Assembly (NCBI GenBank): GCA_016803235.1
Contig: JADCLI010000027.1
Coordinates: 1 to 64,000 of the forward strand
Direction: 5' to 3'
Length of the DNA stretch: 64,000 bases
From: Pimelobacter simplex
Lineage (GTDB): Bacteria > Actinomycetota > Actinomycetes > Propionibacteriales > Nocardioidaceae
Both the position numbers and the translations under genes were made by a program. How positions within the stretch are numbered: position 1 is the stretch's first letter; every line of letters starts with the position of its first letter. Below, one piece after another: positions 7,538 to 16,013 of the stretch. Under the pieces are notes generated by a model. It searched no databases. It had not been told where the DNA came from and worked only from the letters and a program-made list of their open reading frames with translations.

Positions 7538-8950
7538 GTGACCACTACGGCTCCGACGATCTCCACCCTCGGCGAGCTGCGTGCCTCCGGCCACCAGCAC
7601 AAGCACCTGCGGGCCGAGCTGCGCGACAACCTGCTCGCCCGGCTCGCGGCGGGGGAGGACCCCTGGCCCGGGCTGCACGGCTTCGAGGACACCGTGATCC
7701 CACAGCTGGAGCGCGCGATCATCGCCGGCCACGACGTCGTCCTCCTCGGCGAGCGCGGCCAGGGCAAGACCCGGCTGCTGCGCACCCTGGTGGGGCTGCT
7801 CGACGAGTGGACCCCGGTCATCTCCGGCTCCGAGCTCGGCGAGCACCCCTACGACCCGGTCACCGTGACCTCGAAGGCCGCCGTGGCGGCGTACGGCGAC
7901 GACCTGCGGATCTCCTGGCGCCACCGCGACGAGCGGTACGCCGAGAAGCTCGCCACCCCCGACACGAGCGTCGCCGACCTGATCGGCGACGTCGACCCGA
8001 TGAAGGTCGCCGAGGGCCGTTCGCTGGGCGACCCGGAGACGATCCACTTCGGCCTGATCCCCCGCTCCCACCGGGGCATCGTCGCGATCAACGAGCTGCC
8101 CGACCTCGCCGAGCGGATCCAGGTCGCGATGCTCAACGTGATGGAGGAGCGCGACATCCAGATTCGCGGCTACGTCCTGCGGCTGCCGCTCGACGTGTTC
8201 GTCGTCGCCTCCGCCAATCCCGAGGACTACACCAACCGCGGCCGGATCATCACCCCGCTCAAGGACCGCTTCGGCGCGGAGATCCGCACCCACTACCCGA
8301 AGGCCCTCGCCGCCGAGATCTCCGTGATCCGGCAGGAGGCCGACCTGCTGCCCGACCGGGTCGACGTCCCCGACTTCCTCGTCGAGATCCTCGCCCGGTT
8401 CACCCGCAACCTGCGCGAGTCCAGTGCGGTCGACCAGCGCTCCGGCGTCTCCGCCCGGTTCGCCATCGCGGGCGCCGAGACGATCGCCGCCGCGGCCCTG
8501 CGCCGGGCGACGATCCAGGGCGAGGACCGGGCCGTCGCACGCGTCGTCGACCTGGAGACCGCGGTCGACGTGCTCGGCGGCAAGATCGAGTTCGAGTCCG
8601 GCGAGGAGGGCCGCGAGGCCGAGATCCTCACTCACCTGCTGCGCACCGCCACCGCCGAGACCGTCCGTGAGCGGTTCCGCGGCCTCGACTTCGCGCTGCT
8701 CGTCGACGCCATCGAGGACGGTGCCACCGTCGTCACCGGCGGCCAGGTCACCGCGCGCGACGTGCTCTCCGGACTGCCCGTGCTCGGCGAGTCCGACCTC
8801 TACGACCAGGTCTGCGAGCGCGTCAACGGGGCCGGCGGCGGCCGCACCGACGGAGAGCGGGCCGCGGCGATCGAGCTCGCGCTCGAGGGGCTCTTCCTCG
8901 CGCGCAAGATCGGCAAGGACTCCGACGGCGTGGAGACGGTCTATGGCTGA
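7538..8950 (+). CDS. AAA+ ATPase, magnesium-chelatase/MoxR type
   Basis: The 470-residue protein has Walker A GERGQGKT (71-78) and a Walker-B-like IVAINELPDL, followed by the helical lid typical of ChlI/BchI and MoxR ATPases. It heads an operon with an OsmC-type and a VWA protein, the same logic as chelatase I/D or MoxR-VWA pairs, in which the ATPase remodels the VWA partner. M. tuberculosis has a similar pair, Rv0958-Rv0959. No tetrapyrrole genes are nearby, so a true chelatase role is unlikely. GTG start with TAGCGT six bases upstream. Confidence 0.87.
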   Translation: MTTTAPTISTLGELRASGHQHKHLRAELRDNLLARLAAGEDPWPGLHGFEDTVIPQLERAIIAGHDVVLLGERGQGKTRLLRTLVGLLDEWTPVISGSELGEHPYDPVTVTSKAAVAAYGDDLRISWRHRDERYAEKLATPDTSVADLIGDVDPMKVAEGRSLGDPETIHFGLIPRSHRGIVAINELPDLAERIQVAMLNVMEERDIQIRGYVLRLPLDVFVVASANPEDYTNRGRIITPLKDRFGAEIRTHYPKALAAEISVIRQEADLLPDRVDVPDFLVEILARFTRNLRESSAVDQRSGVSARFAIAGAETIAAAALRRATIQGEDRAVARVVDLETAVDVLGGKIEFESGEEGREAEILTHLLRTATAETVRERFRGLDFALLVDAIEDGATVVTGGQVTARDVLSGLPVLGESDLYDQVCERVNGAGGGRTDGERAAAIELALEGLFLARKIGKDSDGVETVYG

Positions 8951-9344
8951 TCCCTCGCCGTTCTGCGTCCGGGTCTCCTCCGGCACTCTCCGCGACCCGG
9001 AGGGCGACGGGGTCGTGCTCCCGCACGCCTGGACGGAGGAGGGCGTGCTCGCCGGCCCCGTGACCAACGGCGCCCAGGTGCTCCACCTCGCCGTGGCGCT
9101 GTGCGTGCTCAACGACACCTACCGCGAGGCCCGACGGCTGGAGGTGCCGGTCAACGGCGTCCGCGTGACCGCGGACGGCGGGTTCGACGACGTGTGGACC
9201 TCCACCGGGATCGCCTACGACATCGCCCTCGACACGACGGCGCCGTCGGAGACCGTGCAGCTGTTGCTGGAGGTCGTCGAGGAGGTCGCCGAGATCCCAC
9301 GGGCGCTGCGCGAGGGCGCCGACGTACGCCGGGTGCTGTCATGA
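8943..9344 (+). CDS. OsmC-like family protein
   Basis: The 133-residue product resembles OsmC-family proteins: an N-terminal beta region, a central helix containing a cysteine (ALCVLND, about 47), and the later helix-strand pattern. The first cysteine is at residue 8. OsmC/Ohr enzymes use two cysteines to reduce organic hydroperoxides, but I cannot confirm that these two are placed for catalysis. The ATG lies inside the end of the AAA gene (8-base overlap) and its stop overlaps the VWA start by four bases, so all three proteins are co-translated. This suggests a stoichiometric or functional link with the ATPase/VWA pair. Confidence 0.7.
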   Translation: MADPSPFCVRVSSGTLRDPEGDGVVLPHAWTEEGVLAGPVTNGAQVLHLAVALCVLNDTYREARRLEVPVNGVRVTADGGFDDVWTSTGIAYDIALDTTAPSETVQLLLEVVEEVAEIPRALREGADVRRVLS

Positions 9345-11356
9345 GCCGCTATCGCCGCTACGACGGCGGCGACCCGCTCGCCCCGCCGGTCGACATCGCC
9401 GAGGCGCTCGACGCGATCGGCCAAGACGTGATGGCCGGCTACAGCCCCGAGCGCGCGATGCGGGAGTTCCTGCGCCGTGGCGGCCAGGACCAGGCCGGGC
9501 TCGACGACCTCGCCCGCCGCGTGGCCGAGCGCCGCCGGGACCTCCTGCAGCGGCACAACCTCGACGGCACGCTCGACGAGGTGCGCGAGCTGCTCGAGAA
9601 GGCGGTCCTCGAGGAGCGCAAGCAGCTCGCGCGCGACGCGATGATGGACGACGGGGACCGCGCGTTCCGCGAGATGCGGCTGCAGGGCCTGCCCGACTCG
9701 CCGGCCGCGGCGGTCACCGAGCTGGGCGACTACGACTGGCAGTCGCGCGAGGCGCGCGAGGCGTTCGAGCAGATCAAGGACCTGCTCGGCCGTGAGCTCC
9801 TCGACCAGCGCTTCGCCGGCATGAAGCAGGCCCTCGAGAACGCCACCGAGGCCGACCGGCAGGCGATCAACGAGATGCTCGGCGACCTGAACGAGCTGCT
9901 CGAGAAGCACGCCCGCGGCGAGGACACGCCCGAGGACTTCCGGGAGTTCATGGCCAAGCACGGCCAGCACTTCCCCGAGGACCCGCAGGACATCGACGAG
10001 CTGCTCGACGCGCTCGCCCAGCGCTCCGCGGCGGCCCAGCGGATGCTCAACTCGATGACCCCCGAGCAGCGGGCCGAGCTGATGCAGCTCTCCGCCCAGG
10101 CGTTCGGCTCGCCGGCGCTGATGGAGCAGCTCGACCGGCTCGACGCCAACCTGATGTCGCTGCGCCCCGGCGAGGACTGGGGCGGCTCCGAGCAGTTCGG
10201 CAATGGCGAGCAGGGCCTCGGCCTCGGCGACGGCACCGGCGTCCTGCAGGATCTCGCCGACCTCGATGCGCTGGCCGACCAGCTCGCGCAATCGTACGGC
10301 GGTGCGCGCCTCGACGACGTCGACCTCGACAAGCTCGCCCGCCAGCTCGGCACCGAGGCCGCCGTCGACGCCCGCAAGCTCCAGGAGCTCGAGAAGGCGC
10401 TGCGCGAGTCCGGCGCGATGGAGCGTGGCTTCGACGGCGAGCTGCGGCTCACCCCCAAGGCGATGCGCCAGCTCGGCAAGGCGCTGCTGCGCGACGTGGC
10501 TCAGAGGATGTCGGGACGGCAGGGCCAGCGCGACCTGCGCCAGGCCGGCGCGGCCGGCGACCTGTCGGGCGCGACCCGGCCGTGGGAGTTCGGCGACACC
10601 GAGCCGTGGGACCTGCCCCGGACCATGCTCAACGGCGTCCTGCGCCGTGCCGGTGACCCGGGAGGTCGCCTGCTGGCGATCGACGACGTCGAGGTCGCCG
10701 AGACCGAGGCCCGCACCCAGGCGGCGGTCGCACTGTGCGTCGACACCTCGTTCTCGATGGCGATGGACGGACGCTGGGTGCCGATGAAGCAGACGGCGCT
10801 CGCGCTGCACACCCTGATCGGCTCGCGGTTCCGCGGCGACAGCCTGGAGCTGATCGGCTTCGGCCGGCACGCCCAGACCATGCGGATCGAGGAGCTCACC
10901 GCCCTCGACGCGCGCTGGGCCAAGGGCACCAACCTGCACCACGCGCTGCTGCTCGCCAACCGGCACTTCCGCAAGCACCCCAACGCCCAGCCGGTGCTGC
11001 TGATCGTCACCGACGGGGAGCCGACCTCCCACCTGGAGTCGAGCGGCGAGGTGTTCTTCTCCTACCCGCCGCACCCGATGACCATCGCGCTCGCCGTCCG
11101 CGAGCTCGACAACGCCCGACGGCTCGGCGCGCAGACGACCTTCTTCCGGCTCGGTGAGGACCCCGGCCTGGCCCGGTTCATCGAGTCGATGGCCCGCCGC
11201 GTCGAAGGCTCCGTGATCGCCCCCGAGTCCGACGACCTGGGCGCGGCCGTCGTCGGCTCGTACCTCGGCTCACGGCGGGGAGGCCGGAGCGGACACGGCT
11301 CCGGCCCGGGGACCTACGGCGACTGGTTCGGTTCGCGCGGCTTCTGGGTCGGCTGA
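9341..11356 (+). CDS. VWA domain protein, partner of the AAA ATPase
   Basis: The 671-residue protein has a long alpha-helical, charged N-terminal two thirds and a C-terminal von Willebrand A domain. The MIDAS metal site is complete: DTSFS (about 467-471), the threonine in KGTNLHHA (about 529) and TDGEP (about 556). It ends in a Gly/Ser-rich tail with SRRGGRSGHG. Its length matches the mycobacterial Rv0959 protein. It probably acts as the effector of the upstream AAA protein, as in MoxR-VWA and chelatase systems; the client is unknown. The start overlaps the OsmC-like stop by four bases. Confidence 0.85.
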   Translation: MSRYRRYDGGDPLAPPVDIAEALDAIGQDVMAGYSPERAMREFLRRGGQDQAGLDDLARRVAERRRDLLQRHNLDGTLDEVRELLEKAVLEERKQLARDAMMDDGDRAFREMRLQGLPDSPAAAVTELGDYDWQSREAREAFEQIKDLLGRELLDQRFAGMKQALENATEADRQAINEMLGDLNELLEKHARGEDTPEDFREFMAKHGQHFPEDPQDIDELLDALAQRSAAAQRMLNSMTPEQRAELMQLSAQAFGSPALMEQLDRLDANLMSLRPGEDWGGSEQFGNGEQGLGLGDGTGVLQDLADLDALADQLAQSYGGARLDDVDLDKLARQLGTEAAVDARKLQELEKALRESGAMERGFDGELRLTPKAMRQLGKALLRDVAQRMSGRQGQRDLRQAGAAGDLSGATRPWEFGDTEPWDLPRTMLNGVLRRAGDPGGRLLAIDDVEVAETEARTQAAVALCVDTSFSMAMDGRWVPMKQTALALHTLIGSRFRGDSLELIGFGRHAQTMRIEELTALDARWAKGTNLHHALLLANRHFRKHPNAQPVLLIVTDGEPTSHLESSGEVFFSYPPHPMTIALAVRELDNARRLGAQTTFFRLGEDPGLARFIESMARRVEGSVIAPESDDLGAAVVGSYLGSRRGGRSGHGSGPGTYGDWFGSRGFWVG

Positions 11357-11446
11357 TCCGTCGTACCTGAGCGGGGATCGCGGGGTCCCTGTGGACAACC
11401 GGAACTCGTCGTTTCCCGGCCGGTGGCCTCGGGCAGCCCGACGTGC

Positions 11447-11782
11447 ATGACGATCACCCTCGATGTCCCGTACGCCGTGCTCAAGGCCGCCCGCGACCGC
11501 TGGGACGCCTCTGCCGACGAGCTCGACGGTGCCTGGCGCCGCCTCGCCAAGATCTCGACCGTCGACCTCTCCGACGCCGTCGCCGCGGCGGTCACGGCCT
11601 TCGCCGACCCGTGGGTCGACGAGGTCAAGGCCGTGGCCCGGTGCGCGCAGGGGTACGCCGACGAGTTCGTCTTCTTCCGACGACTGCTCGTCCTCGTGGA
11701 CCAGGCCCAGGCCGAGCGGCTGCGCGCGCTGCTCCCGTGGGCCCAGCGGGACGCGGTCGTGGACGAGGTGAGCTGGCCGTGA
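11447..11782 (+). CDS. Small WXG/ESX-like helical protein
   Basis: This is a 111-residue, mostly helical protein whose centre contains a Trp-Val-Asp turn flanked by two amphipathic helices, the layout of WXG100/ESX-like proteins, although a classical WXG motif is not present. I chose ATG 11447 because translation then begins with MTITLDVPYAVL; a GTG at 11423 is an alternative. Its stop overlaps the start of the DUF1023 gene by four bases (GTGA). By position it is likely the partner or chaperone of that hydrolase. This family call is tentative. Confidence 0.6.
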   Translation: MTITLDVPYAVLKAARDRWDASADELDGAWRRLAKISTVDLSDAVAAAVTAFADPWVDEVKAVARCAQGYADEFVFFRRLLVLVDQAQAERLRALLPWAQRDAVVDEVSWP

Positions 11783-13566
11783 CCCTCGTCCACGTCCCCG
11801 TCCACGTGCCGCCGTGCCCGCCGCTGGACTCGACGCCGGCCGGCGCCCAGGACCTCGCCACCGACCTGCGCGCCGCCGCGATCGCGGTCAAGAACGTCCA
11901 GGGCTGGGCCGCGTCGATCGCGGCGCCGGCATGGGCGGGCGACTCCGCGCAGGCCCACGACCACGCCGCCACCCGGGTCGCGGTCCGCCTCGATGCCGGG
12001 GAGGCCGCCCTCGACCGCGCCGTCACGGCTGCGGATCGCTTCGGCGAACGACTCGCACGGTTGTTCGTGCGGCGCGGCCGGATCAACGCCGACCGCGCCG
12101 AGGTCAACGACCGCATCGACGTGCTGGTCGCGGACGTGGCCGCCGCGACCGACGACAGCCGGCTGGCCGAGCTCCAGGGGCGTGCCGACCTGCTCCATCG
12201 CCGGGCGAGCGCGCTGCGGGACCGGATCGAGGCCTGGAAGGCGGCACGGACCCGGGTCGAGGCCGACTTCGTCGCCGCGCTGCAGCGGGTCGACAGCCTC
12301 GCGGAGGGCGCGGCCGCGGCGGCCCGGCCCGCGCGGCCCGACACCGTCGACCTCGCCCGGCAGCTGCGCCGTCTCCGCGGCGACCCGGTCGCGCTGGCCG
12401 CCTGGTGGCGCGGGCTGCGCCGTGCCGAGCAGGAGGCGCTCACCACCGAGCACCCCGGCCTGGTCGGCAACACCGGTGGCGTGCCGATGGCCGACCGCGA
12501 CGAGGCCAACCGCGGAGAGCTCGCCCGTGACCTGGACTACTACGGCGAGCGCGACGACGACGCTCAGCTCACGGGCAGGGAGGAGCGGATCCTCGACAAC
12601 GCGAGGTCCGTGGACGACGCGCTCGACGAGCACGCCGGCCTGACCGACGACAGCGGCGCCCACCTCACCACGCTGCTCGCCGCCACGCCCGACCTGCACT
12701 CCGGCGACGGCGGCGTGGCGGTCGGCTTCGGCGACCCGGACACTGCCGACCACGTCTCGGTCAACGTGCCCGGCCTGACCACCGACACCTCCAGCGTCGG
12801 GGCCAACCTCGACAAGACCCTCGCCCTCCACGAGGCCGCGGTCAACGAGGAGCGAGGCAGCGTCGCGACCGTCTACTGGGCCGACTACGACGCCCCGAGC
12901 GGCAACCCGCTCGACCCACTCGACCCGCTCGGGCAGGCCGACTTCGACAGCGTCGCCCTCAGCGGCAAGGCCGAGGACGGCGGAGAGCGCCTCTCGGACT
13001 TCGTCGACGGCGTGCGCGGCTCCGACCAGGGCCCGCCGGCCCACCTCACGGCGATCGGCCACAGCTACGGCTCCACGGCCGTGGGTCACGCCCTGGCCGA
13101 CGGACTCCCGGTCGACGACGCCGTCCTGCTCGGCAGCCCGGGCGTCCCGGCCGGCACCGCCGGAGAGCTCACCGACGCCGAGGTGTGGGTCGGCAGCAAG
13201 GACCACGACCCGGTGTCCCTGCTCGGCAACGGCGACCGCGGCGGTCTGGGCGCGCTCGGCCACGACCCGGCCGACATCGCCTTCGGCGGCACCCGGTTCG
13301 AGACCGGGGACGGCGAGCTACGGGCCGAGGAGCTGCTCCACAACCACACGTCGTACTTCACCGGCACCTCGCTCGCCAACGTCGCCCACGTCGTCGCCGC
13401 TGCCGACGACGAGGTCACCGAGCAACCGCCCCGCGGCGCGCCGGGCGGCGGGCACCTCACCCTGCCCGAGCTCCTGGTCGCGGCCGGCGGCGCGACGGCC
13501 GCGGAGGGACTCGCCGACGCCGCCACGTGGGCCTGGGAGCACTCGAAGCTCGGTGGAAGGCTGTGA
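11779..13566 (+). CDS. DUF1023 alpha/beta hydrolase with WXG-like N-terminal helical domain
   Basis: The 595-residue protein has a helical N-terminal domain (about 1-200, with Trp-rich AWAGDSAQAH resembling WXG100 proteins) and a C-terminal DUF1023 alpha/beta hydrolase domain (about 300-560). The nucleophile elbow is GHSYGS (about 427-432), an acid candidate lies in GSKDHDPVS and a histidine in HNHTSYF. No signal peptide is present. Proteins with this architecture occur among type VII secretion substrates of actinobacteria. The start is GTG, overlapping the preceding gene by four bases; the following lipoprotein overlaps its end by four. Enzymatic substrate unknown, a lipid or ester is plausible. 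Confidence 0.8.
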   Translation: MTLVHVPVHVPPCPPLDSTPAGAQDLATDLRAAAIAVKNVQGWAASIAAPAWAGDSAQAHDHAATRVAVRLDAGEAALDRAVTAADRFGERLARLFVRRGRINADRAEVNDRIDVLVADVAAATDDSRLAELQGRADLLHRRASALRDRIEAWKAARTRVEADFVAALQRVDSLAEGAAAAARPARPDTVDLARQLRRLRGDPVALAAWWRGLRRAEQEALTTEHPGLVGNTGGVPMADRDEANRGELARDLDYYGERDDDAQLTGREERILDNARSVDDALDEHAGLTDDSGAHLTTLLAATPDLHSGDGGVAVGFGDPDTADHVSVNVPGLTTDTSSVGANLDKTLALHEAAVNEERGSVATVYWADYDAPSGNPLDPLDPLGQADFDSVALSGKAEDGGERLSDFVDGVRGSDQGPPAHLTAIGHSYGSTAVGHALADGLPVDDAVLLGSPGVPAGTAGELTDAEVWVGSKDHDPVSLLGNGDRGGLGALGHDPADIAFGGTRFETGDGELRAEELLHNHTSYFTGTSLANVAHVVAAADDEVTEQPPRGAPGGGHLTLPELLVAAGGATAAEGLADAATWAWEHSKLGGRL

Positions 13567-14078
13567 GCGTGCGCCTGCTCGGGAACGCCGTGGCACTGCC
13601 GCTCGTCCTCCTGCTCGCCGCCGGCCTGAGCGGCTGCGACGACGAGCCGGGCCGCACTGCGGTCGACGACGTCGTCCGGGCGGCGGACGACGCCCGCGCC
13701 GGCGTCCTGCACGACATCGCGGACGCGCTCGTGCTGACAGGTGCCGAGGGCACCCGGTCGTTCACCGTCTGCGGCGACGACCTCTCGCCGGGTGGCGTGG
13801 TGCTGAACGACTTCCTGCGCCTCGGCTCCTCGGGCGAGCTCACCGAGGAGAAGGCGACGGCCACCGCGGTCGGCCTCCTGGAGGCCGACGGCTGGACGGT
13901 CGAGGACCCGGACAACAAGGTGGCGCTCAGCGCCACCAAGGGCGAGCTGGTGCTGAACCTCCGGATCGATCCTGGCCAGGTCCAGGTCCACCTCCGGGCG
14001 GAATGCACCAGGACCTCGCGCGAGGTCGCGGAGGACTACGACGACCGCCCGAAGGTCGACCTCGCCTGGTCCTCGTAG
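13563..14078 (+). CDS. Hypothetical lipoprotein coupled to the DUF1023 hydrolase
   Basis: The 171-residue product has a signal peptide with lipobox LSGC (about 17-20) and a mixed alpha/beta mature part with two more cysteines (FTVCGDD, RAECTRT) that could form a disulfide. The GTG start overlaps the DUF1023 stop by four bases; a GTG two codons later is an alternative. As the last gene of a coupled three-gene set it could be an immunity or adaptor protein for the hydrolase, but nothing in the sequence proves this. Confidence 0.7.
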   Translation: MSVRLLGNAVALPLVLLLAAGLSGCDDEPGRTAVDDVVRAADDARAGVLHDIADALVLTGAEGTRSFTVCGDDLSPGGVVLNDFLRLGSSGELTEEKATATAVGLLEADGWTVEDPDNKVALSATKGELVLNLRIDPGQVQVHLRAECTRTSREVAEDYDDRPKVDLAWSS

Positions 14079-14088
14079 AGTCGCCGCC

Positions 14089-14868
14089 GTGGGGGACCTC
14101 AGCCTGACCGTCATCGCGCTGCTCGCACTGGCCGCCCTCACGGCCGGCTTCGTCGACGCGGTGGTCGGTGGCGGGGGACTGGTCCAGCTGCCGGCGATCC
14201 TGCTCGGGCTGCCGGGGGCCAGCCCGGTCCAGGTGCTGGCGACCAACAAGATCGCCTCGGTGTGCGGTACGGCGGCCAGCTCGCTCACCTACTACCGCCG
14301 TATCGGCCCGGACCTGCGCACCGCGCTGCCCCTGATGGCGCTCGCTCTGGCCGGCGCCTTCTCCGGTGCCCTGCTGGCCTCCCACCTCCCGCGCGAGGCG
14401 TTCGAGCCGATCGTGCTGGTCGCGCTGGTCGTGGTCGGCGGCTACGTCCTGCTGCGGCCCCAGCTCGGCGAGCAGACCGCGTTGCGCTTCGCCGGCCACC
14501 GCCACCTGGCCGCCGCGATGGGCGTCGGATTCGTGATCGGGTGCTACGACGGGATCCTCGGCCCGGGCACCGGCAGCTTCTTCGTGTTCGCCCTGGTCGG
14601 CCTGCTCGGCTACGACTTCCTCCAGGCCTCGGCCAAGGCCAAGCTCGCGAACTTCGCGACCAACGTCGGCGCCCTGCTGCTCTTCGTGCCGCACGGCGCG
14701 GTCCTGTGGGACGTCGGCCTGGTGATGGGCGCCTGCAACCTGGTCGGCGGCTACCTCGGTGCCCGCACCGCCGTCGCGCGCGGCTCCCGCTTCGTGCGCC
14801 TGTTCTTCATCGCCGTGGTGGGCGCGTTCGTCGTGCGGATCGGTGGCGGTGTGCTCGGTCTGTGGTGA
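14089..14868 (+). CDS. TauE/SafE (TSUP) family permease
   Basis: The 259-residue integral membrane protein has about eight hydrophobic segments and the family's duplicated glycine-rich motifs: GFVDAVVGGGGLVQLP near the N-terminus and GCYDGILGPGTGSF in the second half. TSUP permeases move sulfite, sulfoacetate or related organosulfur anions, usually outward; the substrate cannot be read from the sequence. GTG start with TAGAGT seven bases upstream (14076-14081), so it probably has its own leaderless promoter despite lying 10 bases after the lipoprotein gene. Confidence 0.9.
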   Translation: MGDLSLTVIALLALAALTAGFVDAVVGGGGLVQLPAILLGLPGASPVQVLATNKIASVCGTAASSLTYYRRIGPDLRTALPLMALALAGAFSGALLASHLPREAFEPIVLVALVVVGGYVLLRPQLGEQTALRFAGHRHLAAAMGVGFVIGCYDGILGPGTGSFFVFALVGLLGYDFLQASAKAKLANFATNVGALLLFVPHGAVLWDVGLVMGACNLVGGYLGARTAVARGSRFVRLFFIAVVGAFVVRIGGGVLGLW

Positions 14869-14884
14869 GCCGTAACCTGACGTC

Positions 14885-15262
14885 ATGAGCATCCCGGTGG
14901 ATCCCGCGGACCTGCGCCAGACCCTGGCCGACTTCGACAGCGGCTACCTGCTGAGCACGTCGTCCCCGCAGGTGAAGGTCGTCACCGTCGACCCGGTCGC
15001 CGGTGACGACGGCACCCTGCGCATCGCCGGGCCGGGCCGGGGCACCCTGCGCAACCTCGCCGAGAACCCCACCGTGACGGTGGTGTTCCCGCCGCTGGAG
15101 CGTCACGGCTACACCCTCCTCGTCGACGGCAGTGCCGCGGCCGACGGCGAGGACGTCGTGGTCACCGCCACCGCCGCGGTCCTGCACCGGCCCGCCGCCC
15201 ACGCCGACGGCCCGCTGCCGCCCGACGGCTGCGGCCACGACTGCGCGCCGGTCGGCGGCTGA
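14885..15262 (+). CDS. Pyridoxamine 5'-phosphate oxidase family protein
   Basis: The 125-residue protein looks like a small split-barrel flavin-binding protein: the segments YLLSTSSPQVKVVTVDP and LRNLAENPTVTVVFPP match the pyridoxamine-phosphate-oxidase-like pattern. It ends in a His/Cys-bearing tail (DGCGHDCAP) that might bind a metal. No pathway partner is evident; the next gene, seven bases on, encodes a VOC protein. ATG start with TAACCT six bases upstream (14873-14878), a leaderless arrangement. Confidence 0.72.
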   Translation: MSIPVDPADLRQTLADFDSGYLLSTSSPQVKVVTVDPVAGDDGTLRIAGPGRGTLRNLAENPTVTVVFPPLERHGYTLLVDGSAAADGEDVVVTATAAVLHRPAAHADGPLPPDGCGHDCAPVGG

Positions 15263-15269
15263 CCGCCTG

Positions 15270-15992
15270 ATGCACCCGTTCTGGATCACCGCGTTCCTGG
15301 ACAGCGCTCCCGAGCACCACCAGGCGACGGTGGGCTTCTGGCAGGAGGCCACCGGGTACGCCGTCTCGCCGCCCCGCGGCGCGCACGACGAGTTCGCCTC
15401 GCTGCTGCCGCCCGGGGGCGACCCGTACCTCAAGGTGCAGCGCCGCCATGCCGGCGCCGACCGGATCCACCTCGACCTCCACGTCGCCGACCCGCTCGCC
15501 GCGGCCGACGCCGCCCGGGTGGCCGGGGCGACGATCGTCGCCGACCGCGGGTACGTCGTGATGGCCTCGCCCGCCGGCTTCGTGTTCTGCTTCGTCGACC
15601 ACGCCGCAGCCGCCTGCCCCGCACCCACGGTGCACGCGCCGGGGTCCGCGTCGCGGGTGCGCCAGGTCGCGATCGACGTGCCGCGGGCGTCGTACGACAG
15701 GGAGCTGGGGTTCTGGGCCGCCGTCACCGGCTGGCGGCAGCGCGCCTCCTCGGTGACCGAGGACTTCCGCTTCCTCGTCGCGCCGCAGGGGCAACCCCTC
15801 GGGCTGCTGCTCCAGCGGCTCGGGGCCGACGACACCGGGGACGTGCGGGCGCACCTCGACTGGTCGACGACCGACCGCGCGGCGGAGACCGAGCGGCACC
15901 TCGGCCTGGGGGCCCGGGTGCTCGCGCAGCACCGGCACTGGACCGTGCTCGCCGACCCCGTCGGCCGGGTCTACTGCCTCACCGACGACTGA
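15270..15992 (+). CDS. VOC (glyoxalase-fold) protein with two modules
   Basis: The 240-residue protein contains two glyoxalase-like halves (about 1-115 and 125-240), each beginning with a FWxxxTGW/Y-type segment (VGFWQEATGY and LGFWAAVTGW). The second half ends in GRVYCLTDD, the typical final strand. This duplicated architecture is common among actinobacterial VOC proteins of unknown substrate. Metal-ligand positions are not obvious in both halves. It starts seven bases after the previous gene and probably shares its transcript. Confidence 0.8.
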   Translation: MHPFWITAFLDSAPEHHQATVGFWQEATGYAVSPPRGAHDEFASLLPPGGDPYLKVQRRHAGADRIHLDLHVADPLAAADAARVAGATIVADRGYVVMASPAGFVFCFVDHAAAACPAPTVHAPGSASRVRQVAIDVPRASYDRELGFWAAVTGWRQRASSVTEDFRFLVAPQGQPLGLLLQRLGADDTGDVRAHLDWSTTDRAAETERHLGLGARVLAQHRHWTVLADPVGRVYCLTDD

Positions 15993-16013
15993 GCGGTGGA
16001 TCCGGGCTGAGGT

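Noticed and set aside
7538..8950. Magnesium chelatase for chlorophyll or cobalamin synthesis
   Set aside because: There are no tetrapyrrole genes nearby and no large H-type subunit; the AAA-OsmC-VWA context fits a MoxR-type system better.
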